64,000 nt of DNA from Enchytraeus crypticus (lineage: Eukaryota > Annelida > Clitellata > Enchytraeida > Enchytraeidae): the NCBI GenBank assembly GCA_905160935.1, contig CAJHZI010000770.1, positions 1 to 64,000 on the forward strand, read 5' to 3'. This document shows positions 13,267 through 21,414 of this stretch, piece after piece. Position 1 is the stretch's first letter. Each line of letters starts with the position of its first letter. The notes below the pieces were generated by a model. It was not told the DNA's origin. It did no database searches and saw nothing but the letters and a program-made list of their open reading frames with translations. The position numbers were made by a program, and so were the translations under genes.

Positions 13267-14370
13267 CGAGAGAGAGAGAGGGCTACGTGTGTAGAATTAA
13301 ATGAGAGCCATTCACTGAGTTCTCTAATAAGCTGTCTAGTAGCTTTTATAAGCCCTTTAAAGTATGGGTATGCAGCGTCATCTGCTCACTTGTTCTTACT
13401 TCTATTTCACCTGATATGCTCAGACCACTTCTACACTTACACTTATCATCTTTCATTCTTAAACTGTTATATAATGTTACATGATGTTATATAATGCTAT
13501 ATAATGCTTTATAATGTTATATGATTTTATATTATGTTATATGATGCTATATAATGTTATATGATGCTATATTATGTTATATGATGTTATATGATGTTAT
13601 ATAATGTTATATGATGTTATATAGTGTTATATAGTGTTATATGATGTTATATATAGTTATACAATATTATATAACGTTATGTGATGTATTATGATGTTAT
13701 ATAATGTTATATAAATTAGGCAAATCATTGTGACACCAGGCGGCAGAGTGGTAATGCTTTGTGGTACAGTCTTCTTGAGCACATGTAGATTCAAATCTCA
13801 ACACTCAGTCCAGTGTTATTAAAGACTTATCTCATACCTACTCTACTAGGCTACATAGTTTATTCTAAGTATTAGACCCCAAAGACCCTCATTTCTGCGA
13901 TAAATAGTAGATCCAATATACATATTAATTCTACAATCTGCTTGCACAGCTACATAACATCTAAAGAGAGAGAGAGAACTATGTTTATTGAAGTAAACAT
14001 ACAAGTATACATACAAGCACAAGATCATCAAAGAGGGTATATATACTCTATCTAGTTGACAGCCAGCAATCACGTAAAAACAGCCAAACATCATGTACAA
14101 TAGGAAATTAGCAAAACTTACTATCGAAAAAGCAGTATCAACTAACTAGTGTGCAAGAGCTTTTCATAAACGAAGGGCTTCAGCATTTGTCCAAATATCA
14201 CGTGACCCTTGACGCAATTAGCTACAGTAAAAACTAGTACTGTGTTACTGTATACTCAATTATAGTTTTATTGACGAAGGCGCCATCAGCAACGGCACTT
14301 ACCTCGTAAGTAGCGTAAGAAAACAGGCGAACTTTGCCGTAGCCACTTGAGCCGTGTAGGTGATCGTCAT
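682..14370 (-). CDS. Bestrophin chloride channel gene (12-exon model, 745 aa)
   Basis: Bestrophins are pentameric calcium-activated chloride channels of the plasma membrane or ER. Twelve minus-strand exons join in frame: 14303-14370, 12349-12459, 11153-11454, 10245-10399, 9257-9334, 8027-8167, 6986-7066, 6158-6312, 4515-4815, 3293-3575, 1521-1740, 682-1024. The start [10 protein letters not shown] matches the family N-terminus. Numbering is colinear with human BEST1 to about residue 240: neck residues I76, F80 and F84 are all present in [10 protein letters not shown], followed by SRWW and IPWPD. The acidic calcium clasp GEDDDDFE lies at 295-302. Residues after about 365 form a long Ser/Pro/Arg-rich cytoplasmic tail, as is usual for the family. 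The first ten exons are strongly supported. The last two rest on matching phases, and a stop in exon 10 read-through (3288) gives an alternative 559-residue end. Paralogue not assigned. Confidence 0.9.
1020..1290. repeat. ACAAT array carrying copies of the exon 12 acceptor border
   Basis: Units of TAGTTTATAGAGAGCTGTGG, then GTCTAGACAATACAATAC at 1048, 1108, 1205 and 1252; on the minus strand each has TCTAG plus exon-like bases. Confidence 0.82.
1521..1740 (-). CDS. Putative bestrophin exon 11, tail
   Basis: Open minus-strand frame preceded by GTCGCAG and followed by AG|GTAATG. Phase 1 in and phase 2 out fit exons 10 and 12. Product is Ser/Thr-rich ([20 protein letters not shown]), GC-richer than its surroundings, like the other tail exons. 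If the donor is skipped it ends at a TAA three codons on. Inference from phase and composition only. Confidence 0.62.
1900..2072. repeat. TATTG microsatellite
   Basis: Imperfect TATTG/TGTAT pentamer array; the plus-strand frame through it (Tyr/Cys/Ile/Val/Leu) is not a gene. Confidence 0.9.
2162..2343 (-). mobile_element. SINE-B, truncated
   Basis: tRNA-headed SINE: B-box-like GGTTCGAATCC read on the minus strand, followed by the family body (GATCTGAGAGTAAAATCTCG, GTGATAGATATCAACATAG). Truncated in the tRNA head and followed by a TA-rich tract. Confidence 0.75.
2625..3165 (-). mobile_element. LINE 3' end with RT C-terminus (family C)
   Basis: Minus-strand frame at 2823-3161 reads [20 protein letters not shown], then [28 protein letters not shown] and SKLKTNLF, the classic C-terminal block of CR1/Jockey-group non-LTR reverse transcriptases. 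Followed by a 3' UTR (CCTGGATGAGGAAACGGAC) and an ATT-repeat tail. 5'-truncated. Inserted into an ATAAATTCATAAT repeat. Confidence 0.83.
3293..3575 (-). CDS. Bestrophin exon 10, tail (possible alternative last exon)
   Basis: Residues 465-558, [20 protein letters not shown] then a Pro/Ser-rich stretch to [10 protein letters not shown]. If the weak donor GTTGAA at 3292 is not used, reading continues one residue to a TGA at 3288-3290, with an AATAAA about 70 bases further on, giving a shorter protein. With the donor, phase 1 matches exon 11. Confidence 0.82.
3639..3758 (+). mobile_element. SINE-A copy in bestrophin intron 9
   Basis: SINE-A is a second tRNA-derived family: A-box-like GGCGAAGTCGGTAAGA, B box GGGGTTCAAATCC, then CACTGACATCGCTTTCGAG and a 3' TTAGCTTT. 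This is a diverged copy. Confidence 0.75.
4515..4815 (-). CDS. Bestrophin exon 9, cytoplasmic tail
   Basis: Residues 364-464. Starts [20 protein letters not shown], followed by an acidic stretch and then a Ser/Arg-rich tail (RYSKRS at the end). Little family conservation is expected here. Phase 2 in, phase 0 out, donor GTGAGT. The exon's 5' end is copied five times in the upstream intron. Confidence 0.85.
4816..5400. repeat. GGACAACATA array with exon 9 border copies
   Basis: Decamer-type array of TAGGACAACA and TAGTACAACA in which five degenerate copies of the exon 9 start and acceptor are embedded. Confidence 0.87.
5514..5648 (+). mobile_element. SINE-A copy
   Basis: Near full-length: GGCTGGAGCCAGTGGCGATG head, GGGGTTCAAATCC B box, end AACATTAGCTTAACCAGC. 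Confidence 0.82.
6158..6312 (-). CDS. Bestrophin exon 8
   Basis: Residues 313-363, [20 protein letters not shown], then YW and [20 protein letters not shown]. Human BEST1 reads VDEMHQDLPRMEPDMYW and PYTAASAQFRRASFMGS here, which is the conserved C-terminal wrap of the channel core. Acceptor TTGTAG; phase 2 out. Confidence 0.92.
6315..6525. repeat. 32-bp minisatellite at exon 8 acceptor
   Basis: Six to seven units of CAGTGATTGTGGGTCAACTA plus TAAACATGGGTG; a copy of the exon border AGGCCACCTACAAA closes the far end at 6506. Confidence 0.87.
6770..6838. repeat. TA microsatellite
   Basis: About 33 TA dinucleotides in bestrophin intron 7. Confidence 0.95.
6986..7066 (-). CDS. Bestrophin exon 7, calcium clasp
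   Basis: Residues 286-312, [20 protein letters not shown] then LIDRNLQ. The acidic run at 296-300 is the Ca2+ clasp of the family and is fully kept. Phase 0 on both sides. Confidence 0.95.
7340..7535 (-). mobile_element. RTE-like LINE 3' end
   Basis: Minus strand includes [16 protein letters not shown], the post-RT motif of RTE/BovB-type LINEs, then a 3' UTR (CTGCCAGTAGGCAGTGCAC in consensus) ending in a GA-type tail. Located in bestrophin intron 6. Confidence 0.72.
7740..8010. repeat. 20-bp palindromic minisatellite
   Basis: About 13 units of GATCACATGTGATATAAACT; each holds the palindrome ATCACATGTGAT with a CANNTG core. Lies just downstream of the exon 6 donor. Confidence 0.9.
8027..8167 (-). 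CDS. Bestrophin exon 6
   Basis: Residues 239-285, [20 protein letters not shown], then [16 protein letters not shown], matching human [20 protein letters not shown] and PVFTFLQFFFYVGWLK. The loop between is four residues shorter than in human BEST1. Donor GTAAGA, phase 0. Confidence 0.94.
8169..8880. repeat. GTACA array
   Basis: Pentamer AGTAC array of about 0.6 kb in bestrophin intron 5, interrupted by a LINE tail at 8383-8508. Confidence 0.9.
8383..8508 (-). mobile_element. LINE family C tail in the AGTAC array
   Basis: Short 3' UTR fragment (GTCCGTTTCCTCATCCAGGG on plus) with an ATT-type tail, splitting a GTACA repeat array in bestrophin intron 5. Confidence 0.75.
8960..9185 (+). mobile_element. 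Interspersed repeat family F copy
   Basis: Opposite orientation: GGAAACCACCCCAGACGCC, TTTGTGAAGGGATTAACTTG, GGACCTGCCACTGGACAGTG. Confidence 0.55.
9257..9334 (-). CDS. Bestrophin exon 5
   Basis: Residues 213-238, [18 protein letters not shown] then TIPLVYTQ, matching human YDWISIPLVYTQ. Symmetrical phase 0 exon, acceptor TTGTAG, donor GTTTGT. Confidence 0.92.
9468..9690 (-). mobile_element. RTE-like LINE 3' UTR fragment
   Basis: CACTGCCTACTGGCAGGTCC, GGATCTTTAAATCACC and TGCCTTCCTCAGCTTCGAC on plus, the complement of the shared 3' end. Confidence 0.7.
9778..9903 (-). mobile_element. SINE-A copy, old
   Basis: Minus-strand copy recognisable by TTGACGTCAACATCAG and CATCAGTGACGGG, but the B box is eroded. 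Confidence 0.55.
9944..10178 (-). mobile_element. SINE-B copy in bestrophin intron 4
   Basis: Near full-length, about 235 bp. tRNA-like head with GGTTCGAATCC B box, body ending CGTGTTTACTTT. Inserted in antisense on the plus map, therefore sense to the host gene. Confidence 0.82.
10245..10399 (-). CDS. Bestrophin exon 4
   Basis: Residues 161-212, [20 protein letters not shown] through [14 protein letters not shown], aligning with human LEKLSLPHNMFWVPWVW through GRIRDPILLQSLLNE. The residue aligned with the human cytosolic aperture I205 is phenylalanine. Phase 0 out, donor GTGAGC. Confidence 0.93.
10400..11140. repeat. AATC arrays with GATACAAATCAATCA units
   Basis: Two blocks (10400-10600 and 10760-11140) fill most of bestrophin intron 3; the second has an 18-bp unit ATCAATCAATCGATACAA. 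Confidence 0.9.
11153..11454 (-). CDS. Bestrophin exon 3, pore neck
   Basis: Residues 60-160. Contains the second helix with neck residues I76, F80 and F84, then [14 protein letters not shown] and [12 protein letters not shown], all highly conserved in bestrophins, and ends [14 protein letters not shown]. Acceptor ACGCAG, donor GTGAGA, phase 1 out. Confidence 0.95.
11455..12010. repeat. 57-bp array at exon 3 acceptor
   Basis: Units of GATATCAATCAATTAAATAG, ATATATTAACTTAAATGTAC, TGCGTGG; each echoes the acceptor border CCTGCGTGGTATATC. About nine units, split by a SINE-A. Confidence 0.87.
11722..11850 (+). mobile_element. SINE-A inserted in the exon 3 acceptor array
   Basis: TAGCGAAGTCGGTAAGATAC through TTTACCAGCTTT. 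It interrupts a 57-bp tandem array that continues on both sides, so it is younger than the array. Confidence 0.82.
12349..12459 (-). CDS. Bestrophin exon 2
   Basis: Residues 23-59, beginning [13 protein letters not shown], which matches the family's WRGSIYKLL motif, then the first membrane helix ([16 protein letters not shown]). Phase 2 in and phase 2 out (CG|G joins exon 3). The donor GTGCGA is weak but gives the only in-frame join. Confidence 0.9.
12605..12700. repeat. GA-rich tract
   Basis: GAGAGAGAGG-type purine tract beside the family G LINE tail. Confidence 0.85.
12735..12985 (-). mobile_element. LINE family G 3' UTR in bestrophin intron 1
   Basis: Minus-strand copy of the LINE end seen at 15815-16215: GCTCGCCGGCTTGATTTTG, GTGCTCGATGTTGTCATTG, GCACTCTAATTGTTG, then an ATT tail of about 65 bp. 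Confidence 0.75.
13170..13285. repeat. GA microsatellite with CGAGAGAG interruptions
   Basis: Pure GA with periodic GC steps, in bestrophin intron 1. Confidence 0.9.
13460..13715. repeat. 10-bp GTTATATGAT array
   Basis: About 25 units of GTTATATAAT/GTTATATGAT in bestrophin intron 1. Confidence 0.9.
14303..14370 (-). CDS. Bestrophin exon 1, start codon
   Basis: Residues 1-22 plus two bases. The ATG at 14370 opens [14 protein letters not shown], close to the near-invariant bestrophin N-terminus, so this start is firm. The donor is GTAAGT. A CAG lies one base upstream of the ATG, so a 5' UTR intron ending here is possible. Confidence 0.92.
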
Positions 14371-14545
14371 CCTGGCTATCAATCAATTAATCCTGTTTGT
14401 TTACTGCTAATTGATCAATCAATTAATCCTGTTTGTTTACTGCTAATTGATCAATCAATTAATCCTGTTTGTTTACTGCTAATTGATCAATCAATTAATC
14501 CGTTGGTTTACTGCTAATTAATCAATCAATTAATCCTGCTAATCT
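14371..14545. repeat. 45-bp array upstream of the bestrophin start
   Basis: Four units of CAATCAATTAATCCTGTTTG plus TTTACTGCTAATTGAT begin immediately upstream of the ATG; the unit shares CCTG(G/T) with the start border CATCCTGGC. Confidence 0.82.
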
Positions 14546-15160
14546 GCTGTAAATCGATCAAAGTATTAATCTTGCTAATCAGCTCAAAATCAATTAATCA
14601 ATTTATCATGCTAATTGACACCAATCAATCAGTTATGTTTATCCACTTTTAATTGACAAATAATCAAATTAGTCTACATTTCCTATTGGTGGTTCTGAAA
14701 TCAATTAATCTTACTGCTCCCTTTAGATTTTTCATCAAGCTTTTTCTCCAAATGAATGCACACGATATGTTATAAACTTACTCTGAATTCGCAGAATTGC
14801 TTATTTTCTTCTTTACTAGTCATCCTTATAAATGTCTTCAAGCGAGAAATCAATCATTAAATATTGATTGACTCTTACATTGCATTGATCGTACGTTAGC
14901 CGCTCAGGCGCCGATTACACACCCGCGCCAAATAACAGCGCTTGCAATATGCTGATGATTTATAAGACTGAATTAAATTTGAAACTGCGCCATATTTGAA
15001 CGTAAATGCCGCACCGCAAGCGTAAATTTGGCTAATTCAAATTGACTCCTACTATTGAAGCATATTCCAATCAATCTGTATTTCATAAACAAATATAGCA
15101 TCATCAGGCTTTTACAACCTGACAACATCTAGCATAAGCAGTACCTCGAAGTACTGAAGC

Positions 15161-15285
15161 CAGTGGCGAAGTCGGTAAGATACTCGATCGCGGATCAGTA
15201 CGTGCGGGGTTCAAATCCTGGGCTCTCCAGTCACTGACATCGCTTTCGAGTGAGGAAACTGACGTTAACTTTGGCTTTACAGCTT
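15161..15285 (+). mobile_element. SINE-A copy
   Basis: Near full-length with an intact B box, upstream of bestrophin. Confidence 0.82.
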
Positions 15286-15677
15286 TTTACGTCTAAGTAC
15301 ATCTAACCTAATCAATGCCTACGACAGCACTGCCAGTTCTAAAAGCATGCAATACTGCACACCTGTATATATGTTATAGTGTATAGGTTACACAGGTCAA
15401 TAATTCTATTGTATAATATTTTATTTGACGCTGGCAGGTATTTCATGCTGATATAGCCTGGAGCCTTACTCTATATAAGCCATGAGTCAACAAGTCTCTC
15501 AGTGATTTATCACATAGCGGTCTAGGCCTCATTCCAACAGTTCAACGGGCCACGACGGGTGAGCGTGTCGACTACAGGACATGTTCTATGCCAATGCAGA
15601 ACTCATCCAGATAGCTTGTTTTAGTGTCAGCTTTAAGGTCGAGAGAGAGAGAAAGAAAGAGAGAGAGAGAGAGAAAG

Positions 15678-15708
<31 letters not shown>

Positions 15709-15814
15709 AGCGTAAAGATGTTAACATGGCCACAAATAAATGTTCTGAATTTTCTACCACAGAGTGCTACTACCTGATAATCAAAGCCGATAAGAGGTTT
15801 ATATGATAATAGAT

Positions 15815-16215
15815 TAGTGTAAACAGACCTTAACTAGTTTACCTAGCTTACCTTCACGCTCTAAGCTATCTAATCGTTCTTTCCAGCATGCTGCGCCACA
15901 GATCTGGAATTCTCTTCCATCCAATCTTCGGAAATCATCATTTGAATCACATCGGCCTCTGCTTTCCTATGAGCAGTTCCATAAGCAGTTGAAGACCTAT
16001 CTTTTCCATTTCTCTTTTCCATCCAGTGTCCATGAGCAGCCACCTGCGCCTAAACCACCTTTTCTTTAACTCCCTTTACTTTGGACTGACTTTCTGGATT
16101 TTGGAATTGCACCGTTTTTGGACCTTCTTTTTGCTCGCCGGCTTGATTTTGTCTCGATGGTGCTCGATGTTGTCATTGGTGACTGCAGCACTCTAATTGT
16201 TGTTATTATTGTTAA
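15815..16215 (+). mobile_element. LINE family G 3' end with RT C-terminus
   Basis: Plus strand encodes RSFQHAAPQIWNSLPSNLRK then QFHKQLKTYLFHF, another non-LTR RT C-terminus, followed by a 3' UTR ending CTAATTGTTGTTATTATTG. 5'-truncated. Confidence 0.8.
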
Positions 16216-16335
16216 CTGTCAAATGACACACTGTCACGTCAAGTGACACAACTGTCACGTCAAGTGAAACAACTGTAACGTCAAATGACACAACTGTAAC
16301 GTCAAATGACACAACTGCCACGTCAAACGAAACTC
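16205..16335. repeat. 20-bp minisatellite (CAAATGACACAACTGTCACG)
   Basis: Six units directly after the family G LINE tail. Confidence 0.85.
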
Positions 16336-16447
16336 TGAAGGGCGGTATTTTTATAAATCGTATGTATGCTAATAGATGACCTAATCAATACTACAACTAG
16401 TTGATCAAACAAATCAATTAAATCATCATTCAGCTAATAAACTAGAT

Positions 16448-16530
16448 TCTACTACATAATAAATAATAATAATGAATAAAGGTTTAACGTCCGTTTCCTC
16501 ATCCAGGGATGATGTCAGGGACTACAGTAG
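16448..16530 (-). mobile_element. LINE family C tail fragment
   Basis: AATAATAATAATGAATAAAG then TTTCCTCATCCAGGGATG; the very 3' end only. Confidence 0.7.
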
Positions 16531-16774
16531 TAATCATACTATTACTAGTTGCCTGACGGTTCCTAAGTTTTACAATTGACAGTTATTGGTAGCCTATTTG
16601 TTGACGGTTGAATGGCGTCGAACCTAATTAGGCTTTAACCTACAGTTTTAGCATAACTTGTCTAGAGACTTCCCATAACACAGAGGCTTCCTCTAACTCT
16701 TTGTCTACGAAGAAAAGTTTGATATATTCCAAAACTTTGCAGCTAGGTTAATTATTACTGTTGTGACTTTATCA

Positions 16775-16824
<50 letters not shown>

Positions 16825-17009
16825 TTCTTTCTCCTGTATCACGTCAAATAGTAAATTGAATTCTTATACATTTTAATGTAGCGTTACTACGAGATGGGGA
16901 AAATAATAAAAGACTATTTTCTGCTAACTATAATAGACTCGAATATCTTTTTAAGAACAAGTTTCTGAAACACTTGACTTGGTGTTAGTGCGTCGTTTGA
17001 AGGTCTGTG

Positions 17010-17075
17010 TTTCTGTTCCACAGTGCTCGATGTTGTCTTTGTGAGCGCTGTAATTGTTGTCGTTGATTGACTCAG
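17010..17075 (+). mobile_element. LINE family G tail fragment
   Basis: CAGTGCTCGATGTTGTCTTT through GTAATTGTTGTCG only. Confidence 0.6.
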
Positions 17076-17117
17076 TACTACTGAGTTGTTACACTATACA
17101 ATTACACAAGTATAATC

Positions 17118-17370
17118 TCTCTCTCACTCTCTCTTAGAGCACTGCCTGCTGGCAGGTCCATAGTATATAACGCCTCCACTCATCTCTATCTTCCGTTTTC
17201 CTCTTCATGTCCTCATACGAGTGAATCTTAAACATTTTTTAACATTCCTTTTGATATACCATTATTCTCGGAGGGGATTGTGCTTATGACGAGGTGGACC
17301 CTATGCCTACCCCAGCTTCGACTAACATTTGCTGGGCAGGGGCGTCATTCCCTGAGAAAACAATCCTATT
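17118..17370 (-). mobile_element. RTE-like LINE 3' UTR fragment
   Basis: Same family: TCTCTTAGAGCACTGCCTGC through ACCCCAGCTTCGACTAAC and the CATTCCCTGAGAAAACA end. Confidence 0.72.
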
Positions 17371-18258
17371 TACTCATGTGCCCTAACAAACTGTATATCA
17401 ATCAATCAATCGATCTATCAATCAGTGAATCTATCTTTAAATTGCTAAGCCTCCAGTAATAACTTCTAATTATGATGTTGTTGTTTTTTTAAGATGTTTC
17501 TAGTATATGTAGTAAAATGACCGTATAGTTAATTCACGGGTAAACCTTATTCCTTTTTATTTCTTTCGTTTGCCTAATTCAGTTTGCATTTTTATGTTGT
17601 CTTATTTTCCTTGCTTGTACTGCTGCCACTTGTTTGGTGAATAAAGGTTATATATAATTATATGTTAAAGGAATTCTCTGAAGAAATGAACCGCCAGTAA
17701 AAAGGTTTCTCATTACAATTCTCCTTCCGGCTAAATTTAACACAATGTAATCACTGTGTGTAATTAATAACTATGCTTTTATCCTCTTCATGTAATTATC
17801 TACAAATCTATTCTATCCATTGTGCGATACTTTAGCGGTCTAACATTCCAGGTTATGAGAAAAGTTGTCATGAGAGTGTAACTTGTCGTTTAGAATAAAA
17901 ACCTATAGACGACACTTGGCAGAGCCCCTAGCTCTTAGTTCTTATTTTATTCATCAACGCATAGCCTTCGGTGTAGCCTACCGTCATAATCAGGCATTCG
18001 CCTACGCTCCATAGTACGATGTAGCCTACTAACATAGGCATTTGCCTATGCTACTAATATCAATGCTAATGGCCCGTGTTTACTTTCTAAGACTCAGTTT
18101 CAAGATACAGTACGTGACGGTGCATAGTAAAACTGTCATACAAGCAATTGCATCGAATCAATCAATTGCATCGAATCAATCAATTGCATCGAATCAATCA
18201 ATTGTATTAAATAAATCAATCTATTGCATTAAATCATTCAATTGCGATAATTAAATCA

Positions 18259-18302
18259 ATTGCGTTTGAAACTGACGTTAACATTAGCTTTACCAGCTTT
18301 AA
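18259..18302 (+). mobile_element. SINE-A 3' remnant
   Basis: Only the 3' end GAAACTGACGTTAACATTAG through CCAGCTTTA remains, directly after an AATCAATTGCATCG array. Confidence 0.65.
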
Positions 18303-18654
18303 GTAGTGGCTAGTGGCTCCTAATTGAATTATCACAATTCCTATCTATGTGAACGTTAACAACTGCTGGAGAGTTTCATTCCGTATCGCGACAGTTTGAT
18401 CTCATTTCTTGTGGAACATTGCGAGATTAGAAACTGTCACATCGTTCAACTCAGAATCAGCTTAGATGGCGACGACTTGCTAGCATCATTCGGCCGTTGT
18501 TCTGGTGTTTATAGACTGTTTGACACACTGTGTTTCTGGGAATTTTTTTAAATTTTATGTCATTTAAATGTTTGTATTATTTCTACTTGTATTTGCCAGT
18601 GATTTGGTGTTGATACTGAAATAAACACACATCTCTCTCTCTCTCTCTCTCTCT

Positions 18655-18970
18655 CTCATTCATGTTAACTCTAGATATTCATTCACGTTAACCCTAGATA
18701 TTCATTCACGTTTCATTCATGTTAATCCTAGATATTCATTCACGTTAACCCTAGATATTCATTCATGTTAACCCTAGATATTCATTCATGTTAACCCTAG
18801 ATATTCATTCATGTTAACCCTAGATATTCATTCATGTTAACCCTAGATATTCATTCACGTTAACCCTAGATATTCATTCACGTTAACCCTAGATATTCAT
18901 TCACGTTAACCCTAGATATTCATTCACGTTAACCCTAGATATTCATTCATGTTAACCCTAGATATTTCCC
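18655..18970. repeat. 23-bp minisatellite CATTCATGTTAACCCTAGAT
   Basis: About 13 units ending ATT; two sub-variants (CATGTTAACC and CACGTTAACC) alternate in blocks. Preceded by a CT tract. Confidence 0.9.
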
Positions 18971-19014
18971 ACCTGTACTCCAAGCAGTCAGGGCATCTAA
19001 TATCTTAACGATTT

Positions 19015-19150
19015 CGGTGAGATATTCTAGATGTCGGGAAGTTATTCGACCGGGGATCAGTATGGGTAGGGTTCAAATCCTGGGCTCTCCCGTCACTGAC
19101 ATCGCTTTCGAGTGAGGAAAATGACGTTAACATTAGCTTTATCGTTAGCG
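19015..19150 (+). mobile_element. SINE-A copy
   Basis: Diverged head; B box AGGGTTCAAATCC and 3' end intact. Confidence 0.78.
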
Positions 19151-19534
19151 TTTTTACAAGGAACAAGTCACATAGTGAAAACTTTACAGAATAATCGCCA
19201 AGAGCCTGAACGATTGAAAGATGTGCGAGTTGTTTGCATCTTGCTCAATGAATAAGAGGCTTTGCGTTTGAGTTAAATGATGATGTGACGTAATTGTTCC
19301 AAGATGGTCATTGATATGTTGTTTGCTTGTGCCATTATTATGCTCTGATATCATTCTAGAATTTTTTTGTATTCTAATAAACATGGTTGCTTTAAATGAG
19401 CGACCAACCGATGACTGCAAGTGTCGTAGATAGGTTTCTATAACCTCTCAGACGGCCTAGTGTTAGTGCATATTTGAGTGTTTTTGAAATAAACGTAGTT
19501 CTCTCTCTCTCTCTTAGATGTCGATTAAAAAGCA

Positions 19535-19740
19535 CTAACATCCAAAGCAACGTCCGAAAGGGCATTTGGTTGGTAAGCGCCTAGGCTCCAGGAATTGCTA
19601 CAAAAATTTCCAAAGCGAAAAGGAAAAGATAATCATAGAGGATTGACTGATGATATGATGTAGGACAGAGAGGAGCGTTGGTCTATTCGTATATCCACCC
19701 TGGTTAAACTGATATTTAAGGAATGATGATGATGACTTTT
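19535..19740 (+). mobile_element. Interspersed repeat family E copy
   Basis: Opposite orientation, with the GATGATGATG tract on the right and GAAAGGGCATTTGGTTGG matching the complement. Confidence 0.58.
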
Positions 19741-19961
19741 TGTTGTAACAGGAATGAAGAATGGAAGTAAGAAGATAGTCACACTGAGAGTTCAGTATTT
19801 CTATGGGATTACAAGTTTCAGTTTGAAGTTTTCTTTGAAGTTTTCATTTGATAACTAGCGAAAATAACGCATCGCTTCAAATGAAATACTGTATTTAAAA
19901 TTACGATTAGGCCTAAAATTATAATTAAATATAGCGCCATACTTATATATAACTTCTAGGC

Positions 19962-20093
19962 AAGTGGCGACGTCGGTAAGATATTCGACCACGGATCAGT
20001 GTGTGCGGGGTTCAAATTCTTGGCTCGCCCGTCACCGACATCTCTTTCGAGTGAGGAAACTGATGTTAACATTAGCTTTACCATTAGGTTTTT
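19962..20093 (+). mobile_element. SINE-A copy
   Basis: Near full-length, B box GGGGTTCAAATTC, ends TTAGCTTTACC. Confidence 0.8.
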
Positions 20094-20399
20094 TAACTTT
20101 AAATTTAAAATTATATTATATTAAATTACGGAAGTAAAAATGCTCCCAAATTTTGAGAATTTGTTACGTCATAGGTAAAAATAATTTTTAGTTAATTGTA
20201 GTTCAGTGAAATCAGATCTCTAGTGAATAGGCTAAGCGCATACTGCACGTATGCTATGAGGCGACTAAAAGAAATGTGAAGAAAACATGTTTTGAAATAT
20301 CTTTATCTCAATCAAAAGGTTAAGTTCAGATTATAAAGCGTAACTTTTCTTTTTTCACTGCCACGATTAGAAATATTGCCGATAACAAGTACTTATTTA

Positions 20400-20672
20400 G
20401 AATGTCTCAGTAGCGTAGGGGTAATGTCATGAAGTTTTAAAAGACAGATCCTGAGGTGAATTGAACTCTCGTGAGTTCGAATCCCAGCCACGCTGATCTG
20501 AGAGTAAAATCTCGGACTGGTTATACGAAAAATGGACTAAAAATTGTCTGGACTGGTTATACGGAAAATGGACTAAAAATTGTCTAACGGTTTAAACATG
20601 TGGTATTAAAAGTGATAGATATCGACATGATTGATCATTTCGCTATAATGCGTGTTTACTTTTTATTTACTA
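20400..20672 (+). mobile_element. SINE-B copy with internal duplication
   Basis: Full-length SINE-B (B box GAGTTCGAATCCC). The segment GGACTGGTTATACG..ATTGTCT is tandemly doubled, making it about 38 bp longer than other copies. Confidence 0.82.
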
Positions 20673-21178
20673 TTTTGTATTTAAATATAAAGTTTACCTA
20701 ATTAACGTTGGGCTACTATAGCAGCCATACAAGCGTTACAAAACTTTATCCCAGTTTCTTTACAATTTTTCATCATTCTCTGATTTAAATTACTTGTTAG
20801 TAGTTTCTCGTCTACAGGACTTTAGTAACATCAGATATACGGCGCAAGTTTTGCCTATTTTAAGTTGAGACTCTTGTGAACACAAAACAATAAATTAAAA
20901 AGTTAAATACATGTTCTTGATGTAGGCCTACTAATATTTCTCTTGATATCTTTTACATTGCCGTACAGCCGTACACATTTAGAGGCGCGTCCATTCAATG
21001 TTAACAACGACACAAGTTGAGCAGTTGACAAATTATGGAAGAAGAGGAAAAAAGTTTAAAAGGGGGAAGTGGAAAAATTCGTGAGTTAGGCTTGGGGCAA
21101 TATGCGTGCAATGTGCATGCGGCGATGCTCTAGGGGAGAGGGGCTCTCCTGTAGGATAGAGTGATGTCTAGAAAAAAA

Positions 21179-21412
21179 GTAAATACACATTATAGTGAAA
21201 TGATCAACTATGTTGATATTTATCACTTGTAATACCACATGTTTAAACCGTTAGGCATTTATTCCATTTTCCGTGTAACCAGTCCAGTGAATGTCCGAGA
21301 TTTTACTCTCAGATCAGCGCGGCTGGGATTCGAACCCACGAGAGTTCAATTCACCTCAGGATCTGTCATTTAAAATTTCATCACGTTACCCCTACACTAT
21401 TAAGACATTCTA
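21179..21412 (-). mobile_element. SINE-B copy
   Basis: Near full-length minus-strand copy between BAG6 and bestrophin; same tRNA head and body as the other copies. Confidence 0.82.
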
Positions 21413-21414
21413 AA

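Larger units (their letters stand above)
16535..18135. other. Intergenic, no gene seen
   Basis: Apart from a CT tract at 16775-16830, a family G piece and an RTE-like tail, this AT-rich stretch shows no exon-like frame or conserved motif on either strand. Confidence 0.6.

Noticed and set aside
18655-18970. TTAACCCTAGA repeats resembling telomere sequence
   Set aside because: Unit is 23 bp with CATTCATG and ATATT; only a short CCCTA word resembles telomeric DNA.
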